A stretch of DNA of 64,000 nucleotides from Isoetes taiwanensis (taxonomy: Eukaryota; Streptophyta; Lycopodiopsida; Isoetales; Isoetaceae): positions 12,967,614 through 13,031,613 of the forward strand of contig JAJEKV010000033.1 in the NCBI GenBank assembly GCA_021234155.1, written 5' to 3'. The notes under the pieces were generated by a model that saw nothing but the letters and a program-made list of their open reading frames with translations, ran no database searches and was not told where the DNA came from. The position numbers and the translations under genes were made by a program. Shown piece after piece: positions 47,801 through 59,868 of the stretch (position 1 is its first letter; the number at the start of each line of letters is the position of its first letter).

Positions 47801-48849
47801 TGTTATTGCTAGCTCCCATATTTATTTCTCATAAGCTCTCCTTGCTCCAAAATCTATTTATCTTTAAATTGAGAAAATCATCAGGTGATTTATTTGGATT
47901 AAAAGCATCGATTAATTGGCAAAGCTGTCTCCAAGAGCAAATTCAAGGTGGTCTTGGTTGTAAAAAATCTCCTTGTGCAGTTTTTGCTTTTCTTTGGTTA
48001 ATTTATTCGGAGTTCTCCATATCATCAATAGAATCCAGCTTCCATTTTTACCACCTATTTGTTGCAGATGAGTCTCATCAAAGGGCATCCCTCCATACAT
48101 CATCAACTGCCCTCTTCTGCCTTTGTAGAGATTAAACCTTGTGCTGATACTTCTCCTCTTATGAGGAATCTAATTAATGCTTGGAATCATGTCTCTAAAG
48201 CTATCACTTATAATAAGAAGAATCTTTGGCACCATGACACAAGCATTTTCTGGATTCACAAGCTAGCTATCATTAATTATACACCTCTGGGTTTATCGAG
48301 GGCATCCAAAATTTATGCCAAATGGATGCCGCACAATATTTCTCGATTAGGGGACACATGGTTAAACAATAGATGGATGGCTTGGACCGCATTTAAGACT
48401 AAAGTTAGTAATACTTCCTCTGGTAGAGCTCTGGTAGTGCTCTTTCAGGCACATTGTGAGAGAAGTGAGTTGTATTGATCTCAATTTATGCATCAAGAAA
48501 ATTGATTAGTCTATAATTAACAAACAACTCTATAAAGTTTTTGGGATCTACAAGTTTCTTGCCACCAACTTGGTACCTTCGAAAGCTCAATTATACTAGA
48601 ACATCTCTGCTGAGGTCAAGGATAAGCTTTTTAACAATGTATGGTCCTCTTATATCTCCTCCCCCCCAAAACAAGCCAAAGATTACCTATTTCATTTGGC
48701 TCCTTGCCAACAAAAGTATCATTAATCTTGAAACCATTCACAAAGGTTTGAGAAATAATTCAAACATTATCTCAACGAACTCTCTAGCTTGCCCCTTTGG
48801 ATGTAAACATGTAGAAAATCGAAAGCATATCTTTATCGCCCCAAGTTAA
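44893..48849 (+). mobile_element. L1-like LINE, decayed
   Basis: Broken frames in order: an ORF1-like stretch (45332-45560, SPARMKWKNSYDLLADLNED); the reverse-transcriptase start (GKTCGSDGLSPKVFIHFW, about 46805-46865); WRPISLTNTIYKICAKLIASK and QSAFLPNRYILD (about 46995-47130); SKLDLPKAFDTV (about 47190); INGTPSTFF then RGVRQGCPLAPYLF (47320-47405); LQYADDSF (about 47510-47535); and a zf-RVT-like tail (PKITYFIWLLANKSI, CPFGC..ENRKHIF, 48670-48840). No endonuclease domain is readable between ORF1-like and RT parts. Many indels and stops. Confidence 0.75.
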
Positions 48850-49540
48850 GATATTATTGGTTGTGGTTAAATAGAAATTCTAATATTGACTTGATTAGAA
48901 TATGATTAACTTTGTTTCAAATGATTACGCATTCCGTCGAGTCAAAGCACATTAGGGGAGGCAATTTCAAATTTCATTAAAAACAAAAATAACATTAGAA
49001 ATTCAAATTCCTCGAATCTTGGAGATCCGATTTGTTCCAGGTTTGAATAGAATCATGTCTCTTTTCCTATTTGTAAGATTCAATTTGTGAGTTATTAGCG
49101 TGTATTCAGATCTATTCACATATTGTATATCAATCTTTCAGATCTAGACTTTTTATGATCCATAAAACATGCAGGTCCACAGTTAGCACATATCAGTCTA
49201 ACTAACCTGGATCTTTGATGCATAATATAACATTGCATTTTCAATTTAAACCGAAATGTAAGAACATACATTGTTCCTAAGTGGGAAAAACAAACTATTT
49301 AACCATACTAGCCATCAAATGAGGGTCCAATGGGGTCTTTAGATGTAAAGCGAGAAGACGATCTGGATGGCCAAAAAAGGAATGCCAATATACATGCACC
49401 ACTATATAAAAACAAGACCAACGACATTTATAAATCTTTGATAAGGTCCCTTTCTTTATTTTTATCCTTTTTCCTTCCTTTTTGTTACGCATAGAGGATT
49501 TGCCAGATCTTCATATGATGAAAGCACCATATCCATAGCA
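48850..49540. other. Intergenic, no gene seen
   Basis: AT-rich sequence between the LINE tail and the ZIP pseudogene. Nothing supported. Confidence 0.4.
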
Positions 49541-49559
49541 TTGTATTTAAGCATGGCGT

Positions 49560-50275
49560 ACTATGGAATGGATCTGAGTTGCAAAGACAAAGATATTGCC
49601 TTGAAGTATAAGATTTGTGGTTGTTTGCAATATTAGTTTCCTCGACATTAGGGGTCGTCATACCACTTATGGCTAAAGATTTCAGGAAAAGCAAGCTGTT
49701 TTTCATAGGTAGGCGCTTTGCAACTGAAGTAATATTAGCAACTAGGCCTGTCCACATTTTGCCTGTTGCATTTGAGTCTCTGGCTAGCCCTTGGCTTCTC
49801 AAACACCTATGGACTCGGTTCTCATTTGTTGTTGTTGTTGTTGTTGGTTTTTTTTTTTTTTTTTTTTTTTTTCACTCGCTGCGCTAGTTATTGATTCCTC
49901 TTTTACTAGCTATTACTGTAGAAAGGCTTAAAAAGTCAATGTGGTTAATAAAGATGGCCCTCAAGAGGATCCTAAAGACAATAAGGAAACAAATCATATT
50001 GTGCCTCATGGCCATGGCCATACCGATAACCATGGCGATGTTCTATCTATTGCTGCAAGAAATAGAGTTATTGCCGAGATAAATGCCTATGCTTCATCAA
50101 ACTTATCAGTGCTCCAAAATTCTAGCTTAGCCCGTAAAGGTCGTAGAGATCGGAATCATAACCTATTTTATTATCGTAGGAATTTTAATGGGTGTTTCAC
50201 AAAGTCCTTGTATTATTAAGCCTCTTGTAAGCACTCTTGCATTCTATCACGTTTTTGAAGGTCTGGCATTGAGGT
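49560..50275 (+). pseudogene. ZIP-family metal transporter pseudogene
   Basis: A frame near 49615-49800 reads FAILVSSTLGVVIPL, FRKSKLFFIGRRFATEVILAT and VHILPVAFESLASPWL, the first transmembrane helices of plant ZIP (zinc/iron) transporters. GHGHTDNHGD and NRVIAEIN-type text follow (the His-rich loop, near 50000-50080). After a frame change, GVSQSPCIIKPLVSTLAFYHVFEGLALRL (50190-50275) is the HSxxIGxSLG..HQFFEG helix. The family HSxxxG signature is damaged (NHNLFYY/IITYFIIVG by frame). A (GTT)n and a T run of 24 interrupt it near 49828-49872. It ends where a dispersed repeat begins. Confidence 0.75.
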
Positions 50276-50510
50276 TGAATCTATGTTTTTTTTTTTTCAA
50301 TAATAACCTATTCAAATGTTTTAGGGGTATGGTCTATGGTCTCACGGATAGTGATTTATACATCCATATCAAATCCCCCTGGAACCCCCTGTTATTATGA
50401 ACCCCCTGTTATTATGCTACATATTCTAAACGAGATGCACCCTGGCTACCTTAGTCGGATCTGTCCATCATATGGCTCAGATTTATGTTGGAGCCTCTGG
50501 GTGCCTCTTG
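50270..50510 (+). repeat. Dispersed repeat, first of a direct pair
   Basis: Shares about 235 bases with 50738-50980: T run, CAATAATAAC.TATTCAAATG, GGGGTATGGTCTATGGTCTC, two CCCCCTGTTATT words, GTTGGAGCCTCTGGGTGCCT. It begins at the break of the ZIP pseudogene. Confidence 0.75.
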
Positions 50511-50737
50511 TTTTGGATTATGGTCATTTATGACTGGGGATGCCTATGATTTTGAAACATGGAATACAGATTCGCCTAAGGTTTTGGAATATGAAATACC
50601 AGAACTCCTCTCTATACGGGTTCGCTTAAGGTTTCAGATTTTGAGATACGGAGACTCGAACCTCTACCAAAATAATTCAATATCCTAATAAGAATGCTTT
50701 AACCAATATTACCAACAAACTAATATGCTTATTTTTT

Positions 50738-50980
50738 CTATTGAATCTATTTTTTTTTTTTCCAATAATAACGTATTCAAATGTTTTAGGGGTATGGTCT
50801 ATGGTCTCAGGGATAGTGATTTATGCATCCATATCAAATCCCCTTGGAACCCCCTGTTATTGTGAACCCCCTGTTATTGTGCTAGATATTCTAAACGAAG
50901 TGCACCCTGGACTACCTCAATCGTTGGATCTGTCCATCGTATGGCCCAGATTGTATGTTGGAGCCTCTGGGTGCCTCCTA
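50738..50980 (+). repeat. Dispersed repeat, second of a direct pair
   Basis: About 90 percent alike by eye to 50270-50510, same orientation, 468 bases downstream. It could be a short interspersed element or the two ends of one insertion. Confidence 0.7.
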
Positions 50981-53180
50981 AGTATAAAGACATCTAAAAT
51001 AAAAGATTCCATACTGTTCAATCTTTCAAGGAAAACTAAAAGATACATGGTGCCTATTGCAAACTGCCTTAGAAATGAAAGAAAAGAACCCTAGAAAGAA
51101 GATAAAAGAAGATGGGACTGAGTGATGCAACCCAAAGCAGCCCCTCAGGCATTCCTGGTGACAATATTACCTTGCCAAAGGGGTTTGTAATACTAGCATG
51201 AAATGCAAGTGTTGGATATTTCCATGAAAGAACATGGAGCCAGCCCTTGATCGCCCACGATGGCACCAAGTCACACTATAGAAACCAATGAAAATAATTT
51301 AAAGCTACGTTTGCGTTTGAGAGAAATTGTCCGAGATTAAACTTGCCTTGTTCAATAAGAATATAAGATGCTTGTGCTTGCAATTTTAAGCACAATTTCA
51401 TTATTTTTGGACAATACCTGAATTTGTGGACCTTTTTTTGGAAACCTTGCTTCGATGACAGTTTTCGTATACTAACAGACATCCCTAGCAAGTGCTGCAT
51501 ATGCTTCAATAACAAGCACTGGAATCTTGACAGTATTAAGTAGCTTCTTCTTATCGAAAGGAACCCAAGCATAGTCGATAGTCTCTACCTCAATGCAGTC
51601 ACTAACAATTGTTGGCCTCCATCTCTTCTTCCAATAATTGGCATAATTGGATGGGTACACATCGTTCCTCATAGGAATATGCTCCTAACAAGTCACTTGG
51701 ATAGTCTCAAAGTTCTCTTTCTTATCATCCATTTGGGGTCTTCAGTAGCATACTCTACCCACGTCGGACACAAGACATCATTAAGGCACGCCATTACAAA
51801 CATGCCTCGCGGTGATGGCTTGACACTTTGTGGTACATGATGAGCCATCCAAAAACAAAAGGCGCAGTGTGCGTGATCAAGATCTCATCAATATCAGAGG
51901 TGTGCACATGTTTATTGAAATATCTAAAAGATATTAAATCACATACTTATTTATATGTCGTACAAATGAATCGTCCAGTTGCAAGAGAAATTTCACGGTA
52001 AGACCTTCATGGATAGCTTGTCAAATGGACATTCATGTTCTTACAACGAGTCCACCGATATACTGACAATAGATAATACCAACCTCGATATAAGTGCCTT
52101 CTTGTCACAAAGCCCAGTAGCTCAAGTCTTGGATGGCACATAGAGCTTTGGCATTATAGTAGTCCATATATAATGAAATAGTCCAAAAATGAAAGTTGAG
52201 ATTGCTAGGCAGATGGAACCCTTGGGTGTCGGACACACCATAGTGTTCAATCCTAAAAACTGGTCATAGACTGTGTAACATCCGGGTCTGTAATGATACA
52301 AAACCTTTTCCCGAAGCTATTGTAATGTCATACCTCTATTATGAGCAATTAGCCTCTCACAGAGTGTATTACCCTGACTTCAAATACCTCTTCAACACTA
52401 TGAACCAGTTGGGACTAAATGGAGGCCATGAATTGTCGTAGCAAGAAACCCTTTTGAAACCAGACATCCATCTTTGAATATATTCATCATCTGCAAAAAC
52501 AGATATATCATTACAAATTGGGCGCCCGCCGCATTTCGAAGCACGAAACACATATGAAGAATATATGAAAACTTTGGGAAAAAAAATAAAAAAATAAAAA
52601 AAAAAAAGGGCCTACAAATTGGGCACCCGCCCTATTTGGGCTAATAAATGGATGCCCGCCCCATTTCAATGCGTGAGCCCTATGCGTGCACGAATTTGGG
52701 CGTCCGCCTTATCTCTGTGCATGGGATTTGGTCTTCAACATACTGAGCCCTACCTGTTGACTTACAATCATCACATGTTGAGCCAAGCTAGTAGCATAAC
52801 AAATTATTGAGAACAACACTATTTTCTCATTCTTAAATCACACCCTACGACAAGAGCTATGTCATTTCAACAATAAAAGGTCATACCTCATCTTGTTCCC
52901 AAAGGGTGTGTCTCATCACCTCATTATCGAGGTGGCAATGCATGCCGCATTTCTCCACCAGAAGAGAAATATGGATACTTAGAGCACTAGCCAAAGAAGA
53001 TCTATTCTCGTTAGACATTAAAATTACATTAAAATAAGTTCTAGAATTACAAAAAAATCACAACCTTGAAATGAAAATCCACGAAAGTCGCTTGCGCATT
53101 CGCTAAGCATAAAGGGGTCTAGTTGAGGCGGCAATGGCGGGTAGCAAGGCCTTCTAGGAATATGGAATGGATAGCAAGTG
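50981..53180. other. Region with weak minus-strand coding hints
   Basis: Minus frames at 51472-51672 (NYANYWKKRWRPTIV, YAWVPFDKKKLLNTVKI) and around 51700-51800 look like decayed coding sequence. No family recognised. GGGCG-rich relatives of the 53.9 kb palindrome appear at 52516-52540, 52613-52640 and 52690-52710. Confidence 0.25.
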
Positions 53181-53189
53181 CTTGCGATA

Positions 53190-53600
53190 TTGAGTTGAGG
53201 GGGAAATTTGAATTTGAATTTTGAATCTCACAACCACGTGAATGGTCCACACGACAATGTGAGTTAAGGGGGGAAATTTAAATTTTGAATCTCAACAACC
53301 ACGTGAATGGTCCACGTGGCAACTTTTTTTTTTGAATTTTGAAATGGTCAAGAAAAAGGTGGATTTAATCGACATGCACTACGGGCCCACTAATTACGCA
53401 TGGACCTTTTCTTTTTGAGCATGCTACTTCCCCATCACACATGCAACCTCCTCGTCCTCCTCCTCATCTGCTCCTCTTCCATGAAGGCGCCCATCTTCTC
53501 ATCCTCCTCCTCATCTGCTCCTCTTCCATGAAGGCGCCCATCTTCTGGAGGACCTTTTGAGGTGTTTTTGCATGTTTCATAAAGGCGCCCATCTTCTAGA
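53190..53600 (+). repeat. Short tandem duplications
   Basis: Two copies of a block of about 70 bases containing TTTTGAATCTCA.CAACCACGTGAATGGTCCAC (53200-53325). Then two copies of about 47 bases with TCCTCATCTGCTCCTCTTCC and ATGAAGGCGCCCATCTTCT, plus a third partial AAGGCGCCCATCTTCTAGAG (53455-53610). Confidence 0.75.
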
Positions 53601-53935
53601 GAATATTTTGAGATGTTTTTGCATGTCCAAGGCCGCCAAAGGTTAGCATATCTCCTTTCTTAGTGTTTTTATTCCTTTTGTATCATTTGTTAGTATTTTT
53701 ATTCCTTTTATATAATTTGTTCTATTGGCTTTATATGCCCACTTCAATGGTGCATGGCCCTTGTTTTTCTTTTACCTTTTTGTTGGGCGTGCATGTTGCA
53801 TTTTGCTTTAATAAGGCTCACTTTTACTTAATAAGATTGGGCTGTCACTGGAATGGAGTGGCTAATTTGGGCCCTTCTACTTCTATTATTTTTGCCTTGA
53901 ACACGGCCATTGCCATATATTATTCATATACATCT

Positions 53936-54410
53936 AAATTGGGCGATCGCCCAATTTGCCCGCCCCATTAGGTCTTTCCCCGGTATGTTGTATGGAGATT
54001 CCTCATGCACAAATCGAGCAGGTGCCCGATTTGTTGTGTCCCCCAATTTATTGTATCTGCCTAGCATTGGACATCTAAATTGGGCGATCGCCCAATTTGC
54101 CCGCGCTCGATTTGTTGTGTCTCCCAATTTGTTGTATCTGCCTAGTATTGGACATCTAAATTGGGCGGTCGCCCAATTTGCCCGCCCCATTAGGTCTTCC
54201 CCCTGTATGTTGTATCGCCCAATTTGTCCGCGCTCGATTTGTTGTGTCTCCCAATTTGTTGTATCTGCCTAGTATTGGACATCTAAATTGGGCGGTCGCC
54301 CAATTTGCCCGCCCCATTAGGTCTTCCCCCTGTATGTTGTATGGAGATTCCTTGTGCACAAATAGGGCGGGCGCCCAATTGTGCCTTCCTTATATGCCCA
54401 ATTCTTAGAA
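53936..54410 (+). repeat. Satellite-like array of a GGGCGATCGCCC palindrome
   Basis: Twenty-two-base palindromes with AAATT/AATTT arms and core GGGCGATCGCCC or GGGCGGTCGCCC lie at 53936-53957, 54077-54098, 54158-54179 and 54285-54306. The spacer contains TTGTTGTATCTGCCTAGTATT and GCCCCATTAGGTCTTCCCC. A partial copy is at 54357-54380. Isolated copies occur at 54557-54578 (GATTGC centre) and 55842-55863. Open frames on both strands here are artefacts of the array. Confidence 0.85.
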
Positions 54411-54599
54411 AAGTAAGAAGGAACCAAGATTAGAATGTTTGTTGAGCATTTTTCAAAATACGAAATTAAAAAACACGTGCACAAAAATTAGGGGTTCAGA
54501 AACATAATAATAATAAGTGTATTATCTGCTTGTTTTCCTACAATCAGTTTTCTTTTAAATTGGGCGATTGCCCAATTTGTGAGACACTATAGTAAGCTA

Positions 54600-56530
54600 T
54601 TAGACTAGCTTATCCCATTCTACAAGCTTACTAGCTTCTGTCTCTGAAGTATTCCAGGTATATTCTTGCAAGCACTTCTGCTTTAAATCCAGCGGACGCC
54701 CAATTTGATCATAATAAAACTAATCGTGAAAGAAAAATAACCATTTTGCTGGTCTTATAAAACTGGCGGTCGCTCGATTTTAGAGTGGCAACATTTCTAA
54801 ACTGGCTGGCCCTTATTCCTTCACCTGTGTTCCTGCAACAAGAAACCAAACAGAAGAATAAATCAAACATAAGAATAAATCATGAACTCAAACTCTTTTA
54901 TGAACAGATCTATGATCCTGTAATCTAAATCCTTCTATCTTTTGTCTATGCAAGCACATCTTTTGTCTATGTTATGGCATTGCAGAAGTTCAAGCAATCT
55001 ACAGATTCGAAACAGAAAGTAGAAACATTTGCATATGGCGCATTGGGGGTTCTTACCGGATATCCTTGGGTACCAAATGGAGACAGAAGGAAAAGATCAC
55101 CGCCAGAAGCAAAAGAAGAGAACACATGTAGCTTCATAGCAGGATAATTGCTTTGAAATTTGAGGTCTTTGCAAACCGCAGGCAGAGCAAATCCACATAA
55201 CCTTTACCTTTTTGTAAACCGCGGGCAGAGTAAATCCATATAACCTGATTCTGCCTCCTCTATTTTGTTCCTTTACCTATTTGTAAACCGCAGGCAGAGT
55301 AAATCCATATAACCTGATACTGCCTCCTCTATTTTGTTCCTTCACCTCTTTGTAAACCTCAGACAGAGCAACTCTATATAACCTGATTCCGCCTCCTCTA
55401 TTTTGTTCAGCTGGTCGCTAAGATGTTCGAAGTGAGGAGAGAATGGGATGTTCGAAATGAGGAGAGAGAAGGCGGAGGAGGACGGAGCCGCCGCCATCAC
55501 TTTTTAGGTTTAGGGTATGAAGAAAGTTTAGGGTTTGAACTTATCTGCATAATAATGTTTAGCAGTATCGGTTTATTTAATTGTTTAAAATAAAATAAAT
55601 ATTGTTTATTGTCTTGATTGTTAAGGCTTTGGCCTTGTGTATTTCAAGTGCTGAGTTCGAAATTGACTTGTGACATTTACAGGATCTTTTTTTTTTCGTT
55701 CATTTTATGTTTATTGATTGTAGATAAATTCGACTTGTGATATTTAGAGGGTTTATTTTTTCCGTTAGGAGTATGCTTGTTTTTTTAATTTACCAAATTG
55801 TAGATAAAGATCAATGTTGTTGATTGCAATGCAGCATATGCAAATAGGGCGGTCGCCCAATTTCTATTAACATGGCACATGGGAAATAAAACTTACATCG
55901 TGGATAGTAAAATATGTTATAAGATACATATTATATAACCATGTATTTTATAATACTTTCTATTGAACAGTTGTATGGGCATCAAATAGTTGGGGGTTCA
56001 AGCTATCTTAGCTTACAATTCTTTCAACTTTTTTTACATTTTGGATGAGAATGTACACTTCAGACCCTTGTTCGAGGTAATTTGGGAACTGTATGGACTT
56101 GGGAAAAGTCCAAAAATAATGAAATTGTGCTTTTTTCTCGTAAATGTTTTTCAAGATGGACGCATCGAGTACCTTGAGGGTCGCGTGCATCTAACACCTG
56201 CATTTTCCAATTTGCAGTATCTAATACACAATGTGAATAGCCCTTAAGTATTGAATGTGAAAGTTCTGCATCATAAAACTAAGAGGGCAACTTCAAACAG
56301 ATGTGAACAACAACATCTAATGAATCGATCACTTTATAGAGCTCTCCCCATATTCGCTTGCTTTGGCCTTTGCCAAACATGCTATGTCTCACTGAGTCTT
56401 GTAAACCCTCGTCATTTCTTGATTGCTCTCCGCATTGCTGAAAGCTTTCTGAATGCACATCATCACGTTGATCAAGGGAACCATGAAATCCGTATTCTCA
56501 GTATTGAGGTTACCTTGAACATGCTCGGAT
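54600..56530. other. Intergenic apart from the noted repeats
   Basis: AT-rich, with no supported gene. Short frames near 55990-56600 lack recognisable domains and run into the MITE. Confidence 0.4.
55175..55411 (+). repeat. Tandem repeat, about 70-base unit
   Basis: Three to four copies of TTTGTAAACCGCAGGCAGAG, AATCCATATAACCTGATTC and TGCCTCCTCTATTTTGTTCC. Confidence 0.85.
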
Positions 56531-56533
56531 CAG

Positions 56534-57057
56534 GGAATAAATTACTAATCGTATATTTCGTATTAGCCAGAATGACTTTAGCTAAACTTGCTCAATATTA
56601 ATTCCAAAACTTTCTATGGTTTACCTAAACTCTACACATTTTTCCTCTCATACTTTCTAGCGTTTAGGTAAACTAACCTAAACATCAATGGAAAATATTA
56701 AGCCAAATTACTATACTTGTTTTCAATTGTTTCCACTTATTTTAATCATTTCCTTTGTGAAAACATTCTAAAATAATGCTAACTAGCAAAGTCTAGGACT
56801 CAAATTAATTTATAATGCTAGAAACTAAACTACTAATCATATATTTCTTATAAACTAGAATGATGTTAGCTAAGCTAGCCTGAAATTCACTCTCTTATTT
56901 TCTACGTTTAAATAGCTCCAGGGTTGGTGCAGTCCCGGAAAAAGTTAAGCTAAAATTATTATTTTTTCTCAATTTTTTTTCATTTACTTTAGCCAAATTT
57001 TTTCGAAAATGTGCTAAAAAATCATCAAATAGCTAAGTTTAGCCCTTAAATTATTCC
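56534..57057 (-). mobile_element. MITE-like element, uninterrupted copy
   Basis: Reverse-orientation relative of 22070-22783 without the SINE. Ends GGAATAAATTA (56534) and AAATTATTCC (to 57057). No coding capacity. Confidence 0.75.
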
Positions 57058-57821
57058 ATGGCTCGGATTTCACTAACATTGATTCATAGTCATCAACACT
57101 AAGTTTGGGACGTTTGCGCTTATGCTTTGGTCCAAATGTGTCTTCGAACTTTTCTGTATCCAAAAGATGGACCCTTGCTTGCTGCAAAATGTCAAAGGTA
57201 CCGTTTAAAAGAGGCTTGTTGGGTGATGATGGGAGCTGCTTTAGGTAGTGTAGAACAAGAAGAATCAAATCTATCAATATGTTTCAATTTCCCTTGTAGA
57301 GCATATAATATTTTCCTGTTTGGTGTCATCTTGAGTTGTCCCAGTGCCCCCTATAGCAATTATGATATATGTGTATTTCATACCTTCTGATGGTCTTTCA
57401 TTAGGGAAATTGGCAACTTCCTCGCCTTCAAAATAACAGATACGCATCCGAAACTTTAGTCTTCATTTCCTCACGGAAGGTCTCCAATTCCCTCTGACCA
57501 ATGACTCTAGTGTTTCCTACAATCATAATAATCTCAAATCCTTGCCAATCAAATTAGTAAATGAGCAAGCAAATAGAACACTTACCGAACCATCGACGAT
57601 CTGGAAAGAAGCTCCTTAGATTGAAGCTCGTGGTGGAGAATGCGGCCCTTACTATTCCGAACTGGGCCGATCTATAATGGTGTGAAGCTTGGTGGAGCTC
57701 AAGTTGCGGGAGAAAGACCACCAGAGATTTGCCTTGTCATTTACCCAGTTGAAAAATCCGCGATCCAGAATGGAGGAGACCGCCAGTTTACAGGGAACAA
57801 TAGTTTTGGAGCGGTCACTAG
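57058..57821. other. Intergenic, no gene seen
   Basis: A few short frames with no recognisable domain. No support for a gene. Confidence 0.4.
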
Positions 57822-57925
57822 CATATTCTAGGTATATTCCAGCATATACCTAGGATATGCCAAAAACCCACATAAGCGAGGCCCTCTAGGGGCAAGGCAA
57901 CCCAAAAGAACAGAGTGAGACATTT
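57822..57925 (-). repeat. Dispersed repeat, reverse copy
   Basis: The reverse complement carries TTTTGGGTTGCC, CTAGAGGG, TTATGTGGGTTTTTGGCATAT and TATGC steps, in the same order as 9262-9385. Confidence 0.55.
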
Positions 57926-58538
57926 TTACAAGCATATAGATAGATTTGTCGATTTGTACCGGCCTCAATCCAGTTGGTTTGAACTTGTGTTAGCCCGAGC
58001 TTGCACTTTAGGAATGCGCTAAGAATTTTTTTACATATATCCCGATGAGTTTTCTATGCATTGAATTTTGGCTTGCAGATAACTTTTGCACTCTAGAGTA
58101 GGTTCTGTTCTTTCGAAGACCCTTGTGTTGAACCCGAAATATCCTATAATTGACAATACTTTAACTCATGACAAACAAGCCTATTAGAACTACCTTGATC
58201 GAGCTTGGTTTGATGGCTGCCATTGTGTAATATAAGAGATTAGAAAAGGAAAAAATATCATCCTGAAATTCAACAAAGGATGTGTGCATAACTAAGAGAA
58301 CAAACCATTTAAACTTGCAACCATAAATCTGTGTTTTATGATTGAGTTGTTTATTGTGCTTCATATCAGAAGGAAGATCTTAGAGATGTAATATTTAGTC
58401 AAAGCACCTTAAATCTAAATAGTAGATAACACACTGCTTGTAATCTTACAGCCTGCTAATTGTCTTATTTAAGCTTAAGCATCTTATGTATGCAAATAGA
58501 AAGTCCTTAGGTAGGACTTAGTACGGTGCCTAAAGAGC
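57926..58538. other. 3' flank of the CVNH gene
   Basis: AT-rich with no coding support. It probably includes the 3' UTR of the minus-strand gene. Confidence 0.35.
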
Positions 58539-59007
58539 TCATTTCCCGCAGCATTGAAGGCCACCATTGTTATTAGAGACACAGTTGCTAAAAGTAAGAG
58601 TTGTATACTGGCCTTTACCATTCTTCTTTTTGCATGTGGCACTCATAGTTGTGGAACTCTGGTATGTGATGCTCGAACACGAATTAGCAAATCCAGCGCC
58701 ACAGATAAGCGCGCCATCATTGTTTCCAATACAGTCATTCAGATTAAGGGAACTGCGTGTTTGGCTGCCACTCGTGGTCTTGCATGTTGCATCCAATTCA
58801 TTTCCTGATATGCTAATGCTGCTGCATGACTTTTGGAAGTCGCACACTCCCTGCAACACCATACAATCCAGATCCAATATCAGAATTTCTCATCAAAATA
58901 TCAGTTCGATATCAAGATTTTATACTTGCTTAGTTTCTTTTACTTACATGGACTTCTAGCACGCATACAAGCACAATAAGAAATAGAATTGGCTGGATTG
59001 ATGCCAT
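58539..59007 (-). CDS. Secreted cyanovirin-N homology (CVNH) lectin
   Basis: Two exons on the minus strand. 59007-58948 encodes 20 residues: Met, short polar start, then a hydrophobic ILFLIVLVCVL core, that is, a signal peptide. The donor is GTAAGT. The second exon, from 58850 (acceptor TTGCAG) to the stop near 58539, carries about 103 residues, phase 0. The mature part shows the internal two-fold CVNH repeat: CSSISISGNELDATC, SSLNLNDCIGNNDGAL, then CSSITYQSSTTMSATC, TLTFSNCVSNNNGGL. There are nine or ten Cys, suggesting disulfides. CVNH domains bind mannose-type glycans; in ferns they are secreted or vacuolar defence-like lectins by inference. Length fits a single-domain CVNH protein. The start was chosen because it gives the signal peptide in phase. 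Confidence 0.88.
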
Positions 59008-59049
59008 TCAGACTCTTCCTTGTTGATCGAGGCGCTCCCATCCTATTCT

Positions 59050-59062
59050 GCTCTTTTATAAC
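59050..59062 (-). promoter_or_regulatory. Candidate TATA box of the CVNH gene
   Basis: The minus strand reads TTATAAAAG about 45-55 bases before the start codon, which would leave a very short leader. Position and sequence fit a TATA element; no other promoter evidence. Confidence 0.35.
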
Positions 59063-59860
59063 AACTTAGAACCACACTTGAGAATCTGTTTACGCATCCT
59101 AGTCATTTCTAACCACTCAATTTATTGCAAGTGCCAATGGGTTTAGGTCATAGTTCCATGCATGACTACGTGTGTCCCGCTCAAGGCCAGCCATGTCATT
59201 TGGCATCAACTAAAATCAATTGTGGTTTGAATTGTAGTTTGAGATTTATGCGCCACCTTATCTAGACGACAAACATTAAAACAAAACAAGAACAGGATCA
59301 CAAAAGATGATATTAATAAGGCTGCATCTCCATCAATGTATTGAGATTGGTATGTATAGGTGTTACATATTTGGACATTGGAAAAAGGGACCCTATAAAA
59401 AAACAAAAACCCAGAAAGGTGAGATGGCTTACCATTAAGAAAAAGGACCCCCCTATAAATACAAAACAAAAAAAGGTGGGATGGCCCCAAAAAAAGACAG
59501 ATATTGACAAACGGCAATGCCTCTAGAAGTTTCTGGGGTTCTTTCCTGGGATCTTGCCTCTCTCTTGATGTGAGGGAGAAGCACAAACTCTTGCCCCCTT
59601 CTAACAAAAGGAAGTGTCCCAAAATGCCCATCCAATAAAATGCCACGTAGTTGTTGAGTATATGTCAGTCTTAGCATCCCGACTCATGTCAGTTCCAACC
59701 ACAACCCTTTTTTTCGTATTCAGGTAAAGGGAGAGAGAAGAACCCCACAAGATGGAGCCAAAAGAGTCCTGAAGGCGTCATTTTCGCATCACTCTTCCAT
59801 TTGTGCACACCGTAAGAACATGAGATCAGGACTAGTAAAGAGGGGCTCTATTTGAGGCAT
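59063..59860. other. Intergenic, no gene seen
   Basis: A duplicated AAAAAGG.CCCCTATAAA-type segment lies at about 59385-59500. No gene supported. Confidence 0.4.
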
Positions 59861-59868
59861 GTATATCT

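Noticed and set aside
53936-53957. GCGATCGC core resembling the cyanobacterial HIP1 repeat
   Set aside because: The setting is plant nuclear DNA and the octamer follows from the palindrome; no cyanobacterial genes are nearby.
53910-54408. Overlapping open frames on both strands repeating RFVVSPNLLYLPS or ANWAIAQFRCP
   Set aside because: They are products of the tandem palindrome array; both strands are open because the unit is symmetric.
59206-59646. 146-codon minus-strand frame upstream of the CVNH gene
   Set aside because: No domain, low-complexity composition, and it contains a duplicated AT-rich segment; probably chance.
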